A stretch of DNA of 64,000 bases from Pseudalkalibacillus decolorationis (GCF_024609785.1 NZ_JANHJQ010000001.1:1-64000); one strand, 5' to 3'; shown: positions 28,816 to 37,493, counted from the first letter of the stretch. The notes: generated by a model not told the origin, from the sequence alone. Translations and numbers: made by a program.

Positions 28816-29061
28816 ATGGCAAGAATGTACCGCATGATGGGATTTTGGACAGCTGTTATAGCTGTCATGGCTTATGTTGGCGAAATGCCCGCTTTCTCCC
28901 TGTTATTTGTAGGGCAAACAGTTATGTTTGTTGCACTCGGATATTTGAATTTGTCTGAAAGAATGTATATCTATATTTTCGGTGCATACTTAACGGTCTT
29001 TTTTATCGGATTCACGTACTGGTCCACATTTATGATGTCCCCTGGATCTGGAGGACATTAA
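28816..29061 (+). CDS. yqgY: DUF2626 membrane protein YqgY
   Basis: An 81-residue protein with two or three membrane segments and the family motif LNLSERMYIYIFGAYLTVFF. It ends in GSGGH, like B. subtilis YqgY. The ribosome binding site is AAAGGAGGA. Function unknown. Confidence 0.92.
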   Translation: MARMYRMMGFWTAVIAVMAYVGEMPAFSLLFVGQTVMFVALGYLNLSERMYIYIFGAYLTVFFIGFTYWSTFMMSPGSGGH

Positions 29062-29065
29062 GTGT

Positions 29066-29160
29066 AAAGAAAACTTGGCAATGCCAAGACTTTGGCGTAG
29101 GCTGAGCCTTAGTTGCCCTTATACTATAGAAAGTATTTCTATACTTTCTTAACGTGTAAG
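29066..29160 (+). repeat. Family A intergenic repeat (copy 2)
   Basis: AAAGAAAACTTGGC aat GCCAAG forms the first hairpin, and GAAAGTAT..ATACTTTC the second, ending TTAACGTGTAAG. It starts five nt after yqgY. Confidence 0.85.
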
Positions 29161-29172
29161 AAAAGCACAAGC

Positions 29173-29207
29173 AAAAAAAGGTGGTCTTTATTAGACCTCC
29201 TTTTTTT
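29173..29207. terminator. Bidirectional terminator between yqgY and the MFS gene
   Basis: AAAAAAAGG..GGTCT pairs with AGACC..CCTTTTTTT. Confidence 0.85.
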
Positions 29208-29217
29208 GTGCAGATTT

Positions 29218-30633
29218 TTACCCTTTACTATCCTCTATTTCTTCCTTCGGGGGATATGTTTTCTTAATAAAGAATGATAAAGCCACCCCAATAAGTGATA
29301 GAACCGTAATAACCATCATAGCGACATTCACACCATAAATCATTGGTTGTAAGACGTCTTTTCCCTGTTGGGTAGCCTCTGCTGTTGTTGTCATGACAGT
29401 GATTATAATAGCTGTTCCAATAGACGCAGCAACTTGGCGCATCGTATTACTCATCGCTGCCCCATGTGGGATTAGCCGCTTAGGCAGTTGGTTCAAGCCA
29501 GCTGTTGTCGCCGGCATCATCACCATGGATAAACCGAACATCCGAATCGAATACAATATAGTGATGTATAGGAACGATGTAGTCGTATCCAAATTAGAAA
29601 AAGCCCATGTGGACACTGTTAGAATGATTAAACCAGTAATAGCTAACCACCTTGCACCAAATCGATCGAATACTCGACCTGTTAAAGGTGACATAATGCC
29701 CATCACTAGTGCTCCCGGTAATATAGCCAATCCTGATTCCATTGCGGTAAAGTCACGCATATTTTGCATATAAAGAGGGATCAAAGTCTCCACACCGATT
29801 AAGCCCATAAAACCGATCATTCCAATGATGGTAGTCAGTGTGAATATGAAAAATTTAAATACCCTGAATTCAAGCATAGGGTGACTCATTCGCAATTGCC
29901 TCAATACAAACAGAACCAGCGCAACCACTCCGATAATTAAGGTGATTACAGTGATTTCACTTCCCCAACCGTTATTTCCTGCACTAGTAAATCCATATAG
30001 CAATCCGCCGAAGCCAAAAGAGGATAGTATGATTGATGTAACATCAACTTTCGGGTTAGTTAGCTCTGTCACGTTTCGAAGCGCTTTAGATGATAAGAGA
30101 ATATCTAAAAGCGCTATGGGCAAGATGATCCAGAACATCATTCGCCAGGAATAATGGGCCATCACCCAGCCGGAAAGTGCGGGTCCAATGGCTGGCGCGA
30201 AAGAGATGACGAGACCAACCATCCCCATGGCTGCTCCACGCCTATTTACTGGAAAAATTAATAGAAAGACGGTTTGCATCAACGGTAGCATAATACCCGC
30301 ACCACTCGACTGAATGATCCGACCTAATAGAAGGATCGGAAAATTCGGAGCAATCGCACAAACTAAGGTACCAACTGCAAAAATACTCATTGCAGAAATA
30401 AAAAGCTGCCTCGTTGTAAATCGTTCAATTAAAAAGGCACTGATGGGTATCATTATACCGTTCACGAGCATAAAGACCGTTGTCAACCATTGACCTGTAT
30501 TGGCGCTGATATGCATTTCCTTCATAATGGGAGGGATGGCTGTAATCATTGACGTCTGATTCAATATGGCGATAAACGCCCCTGTAAGCAATAGCGCAGC
30601 GATCGATGTCTTGTTATAATTTTGGGTAGTCAT
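29218..30633 (-). CDS. DHA2-family MFS multidrug exporter
   Basis: A 471-residue, 14-helix drug:proton antiporter of the EmrB/LmrB type. The helix-4 region carries RIIQSSGAGIMLPLMQTVF, and the helix-5 motif C analogue is GPALSGWVM. It ends in a short basic and acidic tail. The substrate is unknown. It begins the second insertion, between yqgY and yqgX; a link to arsenic is not shown. Confidence 0.9.
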   Translation of the reverse strand: MTTQNYNKTSIAALLLTGAFIAILNQTSMITAIPPIMKEMHISANTGQWLTTVFMLVNGIMIPISAFLIERFTTRQLFISAMSIFAVGTLVCAIAPNFPILLLGRIIQSSGAGIMLPLMQTVFLLIFPVNRRGAAMGMVGLVISFAPAIGPALSGWVMAHYSWRMMFWIILPIALLDILLSSKALRNVTELTNPKVDVTSIILSSFGFGGLLYGFTSAGNNGWGSEITVITLIIGVVALVLFVLRQLRMSHPMLEFRVFKFFIFTLTTIIGMIGFMGLIGVETLIPLYMQNMRDFTAMESGLAILPGALVMGIMSPLTGRVFDRFGARWLAITGLIILTVSTWAFSNLDTTTSFLYITILYSIRMFGLSMVMMPATTAGLNQLPKRLIPHGAAMSNTMRQVAASIGTAIIITVMTTTAEATQQGKDVLQPMIYGVNVAMMVITVLSLIGVALSFFIKKTYPPKEEIEDSKG

Positions 30634-30756
30634 CCTGACTCTCCTCCCTTTCTTTGTCTATTTCTCTTTATTCATAGACATTATCATAACCCTTCTTTCT
30701 CTTTTTGAACAATAAAAGGCTTATTAAATCCGTAACAATGATACTACTGGAAGTTG

Positions 30757-30801
30757 AAAAACCCGAGTGGAGAAAAAACATCTCCACTCAGGTCCTTTTT
30801 T
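30757..30801. terminator. Terminator of the ars operon
   Basis: CCGAGTGGAGA pairs with TCTCCACTCAGG with T-rich runs on both sides. It lies between the HesB-like gene and the MFS gene, which run in the same direction. Confidence 0.88.
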
Positions 30802-30834
30802 GTCAGAGCAAATCCGAAGTTTGAATTCTATCAT

Positions 30835-31116
30835 TTAACAACAATTATTATCTCCTAGCATCACAAGCCCTTTGCCTTGAGGAGTGTCTTGAAAATCAAG
30901 GGTCAGGTTTTCTGTTTGCGGTAAAATTTTTGTATCAATGGCCACCGTAATACCATTGACTACTTCCAGTTTATCGTCTTCTTTTGGCCCATCCAGAGCC
31001 AACCCCACTGTGGGGCTACCTCATCCCATGCCTGCAAAATATAGACGAAGGCTTCGAGCGTTATTTTGTTGCAAAATCGCTTCAATATGCGGCTTTGCTG
31101 TATCGGTTATGTTCAT
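30835..31116 (-). CDS. HesB/IscA-like protein with an in-frame UGA
   Basis: A 94-codon frame from the ATG at 31116 (behind AAGGGAG) to TAA at 30835, broken only by TGA at 31021-31023 (codon 32). Before it the product reads LRLYFAGMG; after it GSPTVGLALDGPKEDD. It ends in LVMLGDNNCC. This is the HesB/IscA-like small family whose conserved GMG-Cys-G site has either Cys or selenocysteine. UGA thus stands exactly where the active Cys or Sec is expected. A small hairpin CCCCA-CAG-TGGGG follows the UGA after five nt. It lies 36 nt after arsA in the same operon. Either it is a selenoprotein, or a nonsense mutation in a Cys codon (TGC/TGT to TGA). Confidence 0.75.
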
Positions 31117-31151
31117 CGATTCTTTACTCCCTTTTAGATAGTAATACCCGT

Positions 31152-32915
31152 TTAAGACAACAATGTTTTTAAATTCTTGTAGCCGACTGTTTCTTTGGTT
31201 TGCCAGGGTACGATCGCACAATTTTGTGCCAATTCATTTTTCACCCGATCGATCCATGGAATTTCAGCATGCCCACGGCCCCTTAAAATCGGATCTCTTG
31301 TTGGGGTAGTTGCAAAACTTTGATTAATGATCCACCACTGTGGGGAAACTTCAGCACGCTTCAAGTCTTCCTGAAGACGGGTCGCCTCTAACACGGGTGT
31401 CGCTTCAGCAAGGGTCACCAGTACAACCGTCGTTTCTTCAGGGTCACGCAAACGTGGTAATAGCTTTTTGACTGACTCCGGTACGTCCCCGGTGGAACGG
31501 GCTATTTCTTTATGATAAGACTTGGCCGCATCCAATAACAGTAACGTATGTCCGGTAGGAGCCGTATCCACGACGACAAACTCGCCTTTTGCTTGATCTA
31601 CGACTCTAGCGAAAGCGCGGAAAAAAGCAATCTCTTCTGTGCAAGGTGAATTTAAGTCTTCTTCTAAATAAGCCAGACCGTTCGCATCAAGACCTTCTGC
31701 GGCTTCTTGCAGTACTTCTTTACGATATGCAGCCACTTCATCTTTCGGATCAATTCGGCTCACTGTTAGTCTTCCATCGATTTCTTCTTCCTTTATGACA
31801 TGGGACAGGTGAGCTGCAGGATCCGTTGTTGTTAAGTGCACTGTATGTCCTTGTTCAGCCAAACCGACTGCAATCGCAGAAGCCATCGTTGTTTTACCAA
31901 CTCCGCCTTTTCCCATCGTAAAAATGACACCATGATCTTTTTCTTTAAGATCATCAAGCAAACTTCCTAGACCCGGAATATTAATGTTATCCAGTTCTTC
32001 ATTTACCTTATCCTCTTCATCCACACCAGATGCCCATTTTCGTAAATGGTCCATGCCAGTCAAGGAGTAAGATACAAGTGGTAACTGTGCTCTTTTCATT
32101 GTCTTTAATTCGTTTGGCATGTTCGCCAATTCTTTTTGTTGTCTCTCGTAAAAAGCGCTTGAAATCTCGTCCTCTTGAACATGGTCTTGCAAAACACCAT
32201 TGATCAAAAGCTGTTGGTTTTGAATCCCGATCGCACGAAGTTCCTGTGAAGCTCTTTCAGCCTCTGTCAGTGATGACATATCTAAACGAGTGACAAGGAT
32301 TAGAGTGGTTTCATTGTCGTCTGAAAGTACTTCTACAGTTTTCGCATAAGCCTCCTTTTTCTCACTCAGCCCAGAAAGGGGACCAAGACAAGAGGCGCCA
32401 TGCGTACTTTTGCTTAAAAAACCTGACCAAGCTGTAGGCAATTGAAGAAGCCGCAGCGTATGCCCTGTCGGGGCCGTGTCGAATAGAATATGGTCAAAAC
32501 CCTCAACATGTTCTGGGTTTGAAAGTAAATTTGTAAATTCATCAAATGCGGCGATCTCAACCGTACAAGCTCCGGAAAGCTGTTCTTCCATATCCGAAAT
32601 CACAGAAGCTGGTAACTTATCACGATAAGGACCTACCGCTTTTTCGCGATAGGCAGCAGCGGCCTGTTCAGGATCTAAATTAGCGGCATACAAATTTGGT
32701 ACATTCGTAATCGGGATTGGGTGATTCGGGATCTCCATTTCAAATACATCTTGAAGATTCGAAGCTGGATCGGTACTCACAATGAGGACCTTCTTTCCTT
32801 GATCAACAAGTGAAATTGCTGTTGCACAAGCGGTTGATGTTTTGCCGACTCCGCCTTTTCCAGTAAAGAAAAGGTGACGTGTCATCTCTTTTGTTTCCTC
32901 GTGAAACCAATTCAT
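31152..32915 (-). CDS. arsA: Arsenite pump ATPase ArsA
   Basis: The soluble ATPase that energises ArsB. The 587-residue product starts at MNWFHEE (ATG at 32915); the in-frame ATG at 32924 overlaps the AGGGGA site. Two nucleotide domains are present, with P-loops GKGGVGKT at about 19-26 and 336-342. DTAPTGHTLRLLQLP and DTAPTGHTLLLLDA are the signal transduction motifs. Cys117, Cys176 and Cys425 correspond to the three metalloid-binding cysteines of E. coli ArsA. Confidence 0.96.
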   Translation of the reverse strand: MNWFHEETKEMTRHLFFTGKGGVGKTSTACATAISLVDQGKKVLIVSTDPASNLQDVFEMEIPNHPIPITNVPNLYAANLDPEQAAAAYREKAVGPYRDKLPASVISDMEEQLSGACTVEIAAFDEFTNLLSNPEHVEGFDHILFDTAPTGHTLRLLQLPTAWSGFLSKSTHGASCLGPLSGLSEKKEAYAKTVEVLSDDNETTLILVTRLDMSSLTEAERASQELRAIGIQNQQLLINGVLQDHVQEDEISSAFYERQQKELANMPNELKTMKRAQLPLVSYSLTGMDHLRKWASGVDEEDKVNEELDNINIPGLGSLLDDLKEKDHGVIFTMGKGGVGKTTMASAIAVGLAEQGHTVHLTTTDPAAHLSHVIKEEEIDGRLTVSRIDPKDEVAAYRKEVLQEAAEGLDANGLAYLEEDLNSPCTEEIAFFRAFARVVDQAKGEFVVVDTAPTGHTLLLLDAAKSYHKEIARSTGDVPESVKKLLPRLRDPEETTVVLVTLAEATPVLEATRLQEDLKRAEVSPQWWIINQSFATTPTRDPILRGRGHAEIPWIDRVKNELAQNCAIVPWQTKETVGYKNLKTLLS

Positions 32916-32927
32916 CGTATACATCCC

Positions 32928-33299
32928 CTATTTTTTCAGTGAGTTTAAATCAATACCAGTTGTTTTAGAAGACGGTGTCTCGACAATTAGATCCTTTTCA
33001 TTAACATTCGACCACCGAGCAAACTCTTCATTTGTCGGATAAGTTCCTTCCTTTACAAGCTCTCCGTCAACGATCGTTGCAGGAAGAGCGTCTGAACCCT
33101 TTTCGTCCAACAGTTTTTGAATCGTTGTGTTTGAGATGAAGGCCTCTGTATCATTCGTTAAATTATAGCGATGGATATCAATGCCTCTTTTTTCAAGAAG
33201 AAAGATCGTATTCGCCACCCTTGTCAATACAGGGTCAACACTTGGTCCACAAACCCCTGTAGCACAGCACATTGCCGGATCAAAAATGTCGATTTTCAT
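32928..33299 (-). CDS. arsD: Arsenite metallochaperone ArsD
   Basis: Passes As(III) to ArsA and weakly represses the operon. 123 residues from the ATG at 33299 behind AGAGGAGG. Cys11, Cys12 and Cys17 (MCCATGVCG) are the chaperone cysteines. The C-terminal vicinal Cys pairs of E. coli ArsD are missing, as in many Firmicutes. Its stop lies 12 nt before arsA. Confidence 0.95.
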   Translation of the reverse strand: MKIDIFDPAMCCATGVCGPSVDPVLTRVANTIFLLEKRGIDIHRYNLTNDTEAFISNTTIQKLLDEKGSDALPATIVDGELVKEGTYPTNEEFARWSNVNEKDLIVETPSSKTTGIDLNSLKK

Positions 33300-33348
33300 T
33301 TTGAATTCCTCCTCTTTAATAAGCAATAGAGCACTCTCTGACTTTTAT

Positions 33349-33768
33349 TTATTTTCCTTCCTCTGCAAACCGTTGGATACGTCCCCCGATTTCATCACGA
33401 ACACGCTGGAAAAACGCCCACTTTTCTTCTTCGGTTCCTTCCGCTTTGGCTGGGTCATCAAATCCCCAGTGGTCACGCTTTACATGAGGAGGAGTCATTG
33501 GGCATTTGTCGTTGGCATCTCCACATAGTGTGACAACAAAATCAGCTTTATTTAATAATTCTGGATCAATAATGGAGGATTCTTGTTCAGATATATCAAT
33601 TCCGGATTCCTTCATGGCTTTAATGGCATTCGGATTCACTCCATGAGCTTCTATTCCAGCAGAATGAACCTCATATTTGTCTCCTAAGTACTTTTTCCCA
33701 AAACCTTCTGCCATTTGGCTACGGCAAGAGTTTCCTGTGCATAAGAAATAAACAATTGGTTTTGTCAT
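33349..33768 (-). CDS. arsC: Thioredoxin-coupled arsenate reductase ArsC
   Basis: A low-molecular-weight phosphatase-fold arsenate reductase of 139 residues. The nucleophile Cys10 lies in the P-loop CTGNSCRS, and the redox pair Cys82/Cys89 in [11 protein letters not shown], as in S. aureus and B. subtilis ArsC. The start is the ATG at 33768, behind AAAAGGAGA; the open frame to 33822 overlaps arsB and has no better site. Confidence 0.96.
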   Translation of the reverse strand: MTKPIVYFLCTGNSCRSQMAEGFGKKYLGDKYEVHSAGIEAHGVNPNAIKAMKESGIDISEQESSIIDPELLNKADFVVTLCGDANDKCPMTPPHVKRDHWGFDDPAKAEGTEEEKWAFFQRVRDEIGGRIQRFAEEGK

Positions 33769-33818
33769 GATATTCTGTCTCCTTTTGAATGTGTGTTTTT
33801 TGTATCCCCTTAAACCCT

Positions 33819-35117
33819 TCATGAAATGATTAACAACCAGATGTATAAACCAGTTAAGGTGATAAAGAGTGTTGGAACCGTTAAAATGATACCGACTTTA
33901 AAATAATAGCCCCATGAAATTTTAACACCCTTCAATGATAGTACGTGTAGCCATAATAATGTCGCCAGCGAACCAATCGGTGTTATTTTTGGTCCTAAGT
34001 CAGATCCAATTATGTTGGCATAAATCAAAGCTTCTCGCATGGTACCTGTTGTATCCGTATTTGCTATCGCCAAAGCATCGATCATCACCGTTGGCATGTT
34101 GTTCATGATTGAAGAAAGGATGGCTGCAATAAAACCCATTGAAATCGTTGCAACAAACAATCCTTCATTAGCTGTAGCTTGAATCACATTTGCTAACACA
34201 TCTGTTAACCCTACATTCCGTAGTCCATAAACAACGACATACATCCCTATCGAGAAAAAGACCACAGCCCATGGGGCTCCTTTAATGACCTTTTTTGTAT
34301 GAACCGCTGGACTTTTCCTTGCCATTAATAAGAAGAATAAAGCAATCACACCCGCGACAATCGATACGGGAATGTTAAGAAATTCACTGACAAAATACCC
34401 AATGAGTAAGACGGAAAGAACAACCCACGACAAGCGAAACATGTGATGATCTTTAATCGCTTCTTGCGGTTTTTTCAGTTGAGTCAAATCGTATTTAACC
34501 GGGATGTTTTTCCGAAAGAATAAGAATAAAACGAGAATACTTGCCCCTAATGAAAACAAATTCGGTATGATCATGCGGGAGAAATACTCAGCAAATCCGA
34601 TGTTGAAAAAGTCAGCTGAAACAATGTTCACCAAGTTACTTACCACTAATGGTAATGAGGTGGTATCCGCAATAAACCCACTCGCCATTATAAACGGTAA
34701 GACCATCGCCTCTTTAAAGTTTAAAGCACGGACCATTGCTAAAACAATTGGTGTTAAAATCAACGCAGCACCATCGTTCGCAAAAAACGCAGCTACTACA
34801 GCTCCCAACAAAGTCACATACACATACATTTTGTAACCATTTCCTTTAGCTGTACGAGCCATATGCAATGCAGCCCATTCAAAGAAGCCAATTTCATCTA
34901 AAATCAAGGAAATAATGATGATCGCAATAAATGCAAAGGTTGCGTTCCAAACAATTTCGGTTACTGTAATGACATCGTTAAAGTCAACAACTCCGACTAA
35001 TAATGCAAGGATTGCACCACCACAGGCAGACCAACCAATGGATAACCCTTTTGGCTGCCAAATAACCAAAATTAACGTAAGTATAAAAATAACTGATGCT
35101 AATACAATAGAAGTCAA
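33819..35117 (-). CDS. arsB: Arsenite efflux membrane protein ArsB
   Basis: A 432-residue As(III)/Sb(III) carrier of the ArsB family, with about 12 membrane segments. [20 protein letters not shown] near residue 115 and [13 protein letters not shown] near residue 306 are the usual conserved loops. With ArsA it forms the ATP-driven pump. Confidence 0.95.
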   Translation of the reverse strand: MTSIVLASVIFILTLILVIWQPKGLSIGWSACGGAILALLVGVVDFNDVITVTEIVWNATFAFIAIIIISLILDEIGFFEWAALHMARTAKGNGYKMYVYVTLLGAVVAAFFANDGAALILTPIVLAMVRALNFKEAMVLPFIMASGFIADTTSLPLVVSNLVNIVSADFFNIGFAEYFSRMIIPNLFSLGASILVLFLFFRKNIPVKYDLTQLKKPQEAIKDHHMFRLSWVVLSVLLIGYFVSEFLNIPVSIVAGVIALFFLLMARKSPAVHTKKVIKGAPWAVVFFSIGMYVVVYGLRNVGLTDVLANVIQATANEGLFVATISMGFIAAILSSIMNNMPTVMIDALAIANTDTTGTMREALIYANIIGSDLGPKITPIGSLATLLWLHVLSLKGVKISWGYYFKVGIILTVPTLFITLTGLYIWLLIIS

Positions 35118-35129
35118 TTTAGTTCCCCC

Positions 35130-35474
35130 TTAATCACATATAATGCGTAAACCTTCTGCTTCCAATGCCTCTAACTTTTCTTTTTGATCAGGCATATGTT
35201 TTAATAAATCTTGGATAAGGGGGTAGGCGATATGTTGTTTATTGATCGAATAAAAGATCCATTGTCCTTTTCGTTTTTCTCTTACCAACCCAGCATCTCG
35301 TAACTTTCTAAGATGTTGACTAATTGAAGGTTGACTCATTTGAAAAACTTCAACAAATTCACACACACAGCATTCACTACCTTCTAGTAAGCCTACCATC
35401 GTTAAGCGGGTTTTATCACCTAACAATTTTAAAACATGGGCCACTTGTTCCACCTCAATGACTGTCTTTTCCAT
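35130..35474 (-). CDS. arsR: ArsR-family arsenic-responsive repressor
   Basis: A 114-residue winged-helix repressor. The As(III) site is the helix motif ECCVCEF (Cys35, Cys36, Cys38), and the recognition helix is MSQPSISQHLRKLRDAGLV. The ATG at 35474 is six nt behind AGGAGGTG; the GTG at 35483 lies inside that site. First gene of the ars operon, followed by arsB after 12 nt. Confidence 0.94.
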   Translation of the reverse strand: MEKTVIEVEQVAHVLKLLGDKTRLTMVGLLEGSECCVCEFVEVFQMSQPSISQHLRKLRDAGLVREKRKGQWIFYSINKQHIAYPLIQDLLKHMPDQKEKLEALEAEGLRIICD

Positions 35475-35489
35475 AAGATACACCTCCTA

Positions 35490-35525
35490 TTCCAGGATAA
35501 ATCAATATATAATTATACACTAATA
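35490..35525 (-). promoter_or_regulatory. Probable arsR promoter
   Basis: On the minus strand a TATAAT at about 35504-35509 lies in an AT-rich imperfect dyad (ATAATTATATATTGATTTAT). ArsR sites usually have such AT-rich dyads. The exact operator cannot be fixed. Confidence 0.4.
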
Positions 35526-35553
35526 TTTTTAACTAAAAAAATAAAACTATGCA

Positions 35554-35706
35554 TTATTGTTCTTTTTTCCCCCAAAACTTCAACCGTTGTAAATAACCTG
35601 ACACAAGATTTGAAGATTTTGAGCTTGATCGAAGCATAAATACGCTCCATCCAAAGATGAGGAGAAGGAAAATGAGTACAGGTACAACATTGCTGTTTAT
35701 CATCAT
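35554..35706 (-). CDS. Small single-pass membrane protein in the ars region
   Basis: A 50-codon ORF that I found by hand. MMINSNVVPVLIFLLLIFGW starts a protein with one membrane segment (about 8-24) and a short basic tail (FWGKKEQ). It has a strong site, AAGGGGGAGA, and a near-consensus promoter with an operator-like dyad. I do not recognise the family. It lies 80 nt upstream of arsR on the same strand and could be read with it. Confidence 0.65.
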   Translation of the reverse strand: MMINSNVVPVLIFLLLIFGWSVFMLRSSSKSSNLVSGYLQRLKFWGKKEQ

Positions 35707-35736
35707 TGTTGTCTCCCCCTTATCTGTATTCACAAA

Positions 35737-35788
35737 TCATTATATAGGCATTTACTTATATATTCAAGAGTAAAATTTTTTTGAATAT
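35737..35788 (-). promoter_or_regulatory. Promoter and operator-like dyad of the small membrane protein gene
   Basis: -35 TTGAAT (35762-35767) and -10 TATAAT are separated by 17 nt. A perfect inverted repeat ATATTCAA N13 TTGAATAT (35760-35788) overlaps the -35 box. ArsR-type repressors often use ATTCAA/TTGAAT arms. Regulation by the neighbouring ArsR is inference. Confidence 0.55.
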
Positions 35789-35798
35789 CCCCTACATC

Positions 35799-35833
35799 AA
35801 AAAATAAACAAGGGTGAAATGATGCCCACCCCT
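35799..35833 (-). terminator. Terminator of the merR-thioredoxin pair
   Basis: AGGGGTGG pairs with CACCCT, followed on the minus strand by TTGTTTATTTTTTG. The stem is short. Confidence 0.5.
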
Positions 35834-35845
35834 GTAATTAGTTAA

Positions 35846-36115
35846 TTATTGACCTAATCCTGCTGCTTTTAAAGATGAAATGTCGATTCCGTTATTTTTG
35901 CAACAATCCACTAATTCACCATTAATTGCAACGGCCGGAACTGATTTTACACCATGTTGTTTTGCTCTTGTTTCACATTCGTTTGTGTTGCAACCTTTAT
36001 TTAAATCGTAAACGACAACCTCACAATTATCACAAGCTAAATCTTTCACTTGTTTGACTACATCCTCACATAAATAACAACCAGATGTAAATACTTCTAC
36101 AAATCGTTTAGCCAT
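35846..36115 (-). CDS. Cys-rich thioredoxin/glutaredoxin-like protein
   Basis: An 89-residue thioredoxin-fold protein with a CYLC redox motif (Cys13/Cys16) and the cis-Pro segment VKSVPAVAING. It carries eight cysteines in all, including Cys28/Cys31, Cys42/Cys47 and the pair Cys71-Cys72. It lacks a signal peptide. It follows the merR gene by two nt, so it is its cotranscribed target. Similar small proteins occur in Bacillus mercury operons; here merA and other mer genes are absent. A thiol or metalloid reductant or carrier is likely. Confidence 0.8.
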   Translation of the reverse strand: MAKRFVEVFTSGCYLCEDVVKQVKDLACDNCEVVVYDLNKGCNTNECETRAKQHGVKSVPAVAINGELVDCCKNNGIDISSLKAAGLGQ

Positions 36116-36117
36116 TT

Positions 36118-36525
36118 CTAATTCACTCCTTCAAAATTTTCAATAATTGGACATTCCCTTTTTGAAATCCCAGAACCAGGACACTTTTCTGCTAAGTCCT
36201 CAAGTAATGTTTTCATTTGGTGTAAATCGTGAATTTTCGTTTCAATCTCTTTCATTTTACTTGTTGCAAAATCATGCATTTCTTCTGAACGAAACTTTTG
36301 ATCCTTTGAAACAGCTAAAAGGCTTTTAATTTCTTCGAGGGTAAACCCTAAATCTTGTGTTCGTTTGATGAATTTAATATCTTTCACGACTTCTTGAGGA
36401 AATTTTCTATAACCCGATTCCGTTCGAGGAGGTTCAGAAATCAACCCACGCCTTTCATAATAGCGAATGGTTTCAATATTGACGTTTGCTTCTCTTGCTA
36501 CTTGGCTTATTGTTAATCCTTTCAT
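36118..36525 (-). CDS. MerR-family heavy-metal-type regulator
   Basis: A 135-residue regulator with the N-terminal winged-helix NIETIRYYERRGLI and the dimer helix. Cys115 and Cys125 in CPGSG..CPIIE match the C-terminal metal cysteines of MerR. The third Cys of Hg-MerR, expected around residue 80, is replaced (FRSEEM). The effector may therefore differ from Hg(II). It heads a two-gene unit with the thioredoxin-like gene. Confidence 0.88.
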   Translation of the reverse strand: MKGLTISQVAREANVNIETIRYYERRGLISEPPRTESGYRKFPQEVVKDIKFIKRTQDLGFTLEEIKSLLAVSKDQKFRSEEMHDFATSKMKEIETKIHDLHQMKTLLEDLAEKCPGSGISKRECPIIENFEGVN

Positions 36526-36540
36526 CTCATCCCTCCTCGT

Positions 36541-36576
36541 ATTAGTATGTACTCCGTACTATGGTACAGGGTCAAT
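36541..36576 (-). promoter_or_regulatory. MerR-type promoter with dyad in a long spacer
   Basis: -35 TTGACC (36570-36575) is followed by the dyad CTGTACCATAGTACGGAG, then TACATACTAAT. The -10 lies 18 to 22 nt away depending on the hexamer chosen. Long spacers with a dyad are the hallmark of MerR-activated promoters. It lies 20-50 nt before merR, suggesting autoregulation. Confidence 0.6.
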
Positions 36577-37113
36577 AGTAGTTTTATCCTTTTTTATTAA
36601 AGAACCAACCACGTTAGCTATCAATGAAGATTTTATTTCAGTTGCTAACAAGCACTATAAGTATTACTTCATTACTATTCGACTCAAAAAGACTCCTTCT
36701 TATCCCCCATTATTTAACCATTTTTAATACGCTTTTTATCAGTTTTTTACTATACCTATACTCTTCAAGGCTTAGTTTTTCTGTGGAGATAACATCAACT
36801 CCGATATTGCCCCTTGAATGAAGTTGCAATGACTTGGTGATGAAAATCACTAAATTCTTTTGATCCGATCTTTACCCTGAAATGTTGGAGAATAACGGCT
36901 TAAGGTTAAGGTGATTGTTGCTTTTTTGAAATCCAATTTCAGAAACTTCATTCGTCGGTAATTTTTTAAGTACCACAACTAACAATAATTCAATACAGTT
37001 ATCTGCTTAAATTATGTTGGAACCAAAGAATTTCGGGATCATATAATAAAACAGAGTAAATCCGTTTTATATGATACTTCTTTGAAAAAGGTTAAAAGGG
37101 GGATTGTCAAGAG
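36577..37113. other. Intergenic stretch without recognisable gene
   Basis: About 540 nt of AT-rich sequence between the merR promoter and the next small gene. The short frames here have no binding sites and no known similarity. No repeat copy or terminator stands out. Confidence 0.6.
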
Positions 37114-37311
37114 ATGAATGATGTAAAAGGAAAATGGATTGTATGGTTAGGGATCCTTTCAGCTGTGATCGGTTTTTTCTACGCCCCGCTCTGGTTAGGC
37201 GGTATTGGTGTAATCTTAGGATTAATTGGTTTAGCAACACCACGGAAATCGTTAGCATGGTGGGCAATCGGACTTGGGGTCGTTGCATTTATTATCCCGT
37301 ACCTTAGTTGA
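37114..37311 (+). CDS. Small membrane protein, unknown
   Basis: A 65-residue hydrophobic protein with two or three membrane segments, rich in Gly, Ile and Trp (WIVWLGILSAVIGFFY, WWAIGLGVVAFIIPYL). AAAAGGGGG lies 11 nt before the ATG. It resembles DUF4190-like small proteins in composition only. It stands alone on its strand. Confidence 0.6.
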   Translation: MNDVKGKWIVWLGILSAVIGFFYAPLWLGGIGVILGLIGLATPRKSLAWWAIGLGVVAFIIPYLS

Positions 37312-37466
37312 CAACGGTAATCATTATTCATGGAACTTGGTTGAATGAAAAAATAAATGATCTGAAACATTACCTTTTTTCGTATCACTTTCATAAATAG
37401 GAAATCTCGTTAACATACCTGAAATTTTATACGTTAAGAGATTGCTTCAAAGCGAAACATAAAGAT

Positions 37467-37493
37467 GGTCGGCTCCTTTAAAGGGATCCGACC
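37467..37493 (-). terminator. Terminator of the acidic lipoprotein gene
   Basis: GGTCGG pairs with CCGACC around an inner TCCTTTAAAGGGA hairpin, seven nt past the gene stop. The downstream T run is weak. Confidence 0.6.

Noticed and set aside
35846-36576. A mercury resistance operon
   Set aside because: Only merR-like and thioredoxin-like genes are present; merA, merT and merB are absent and the regulator lacks one Hg cysteine.
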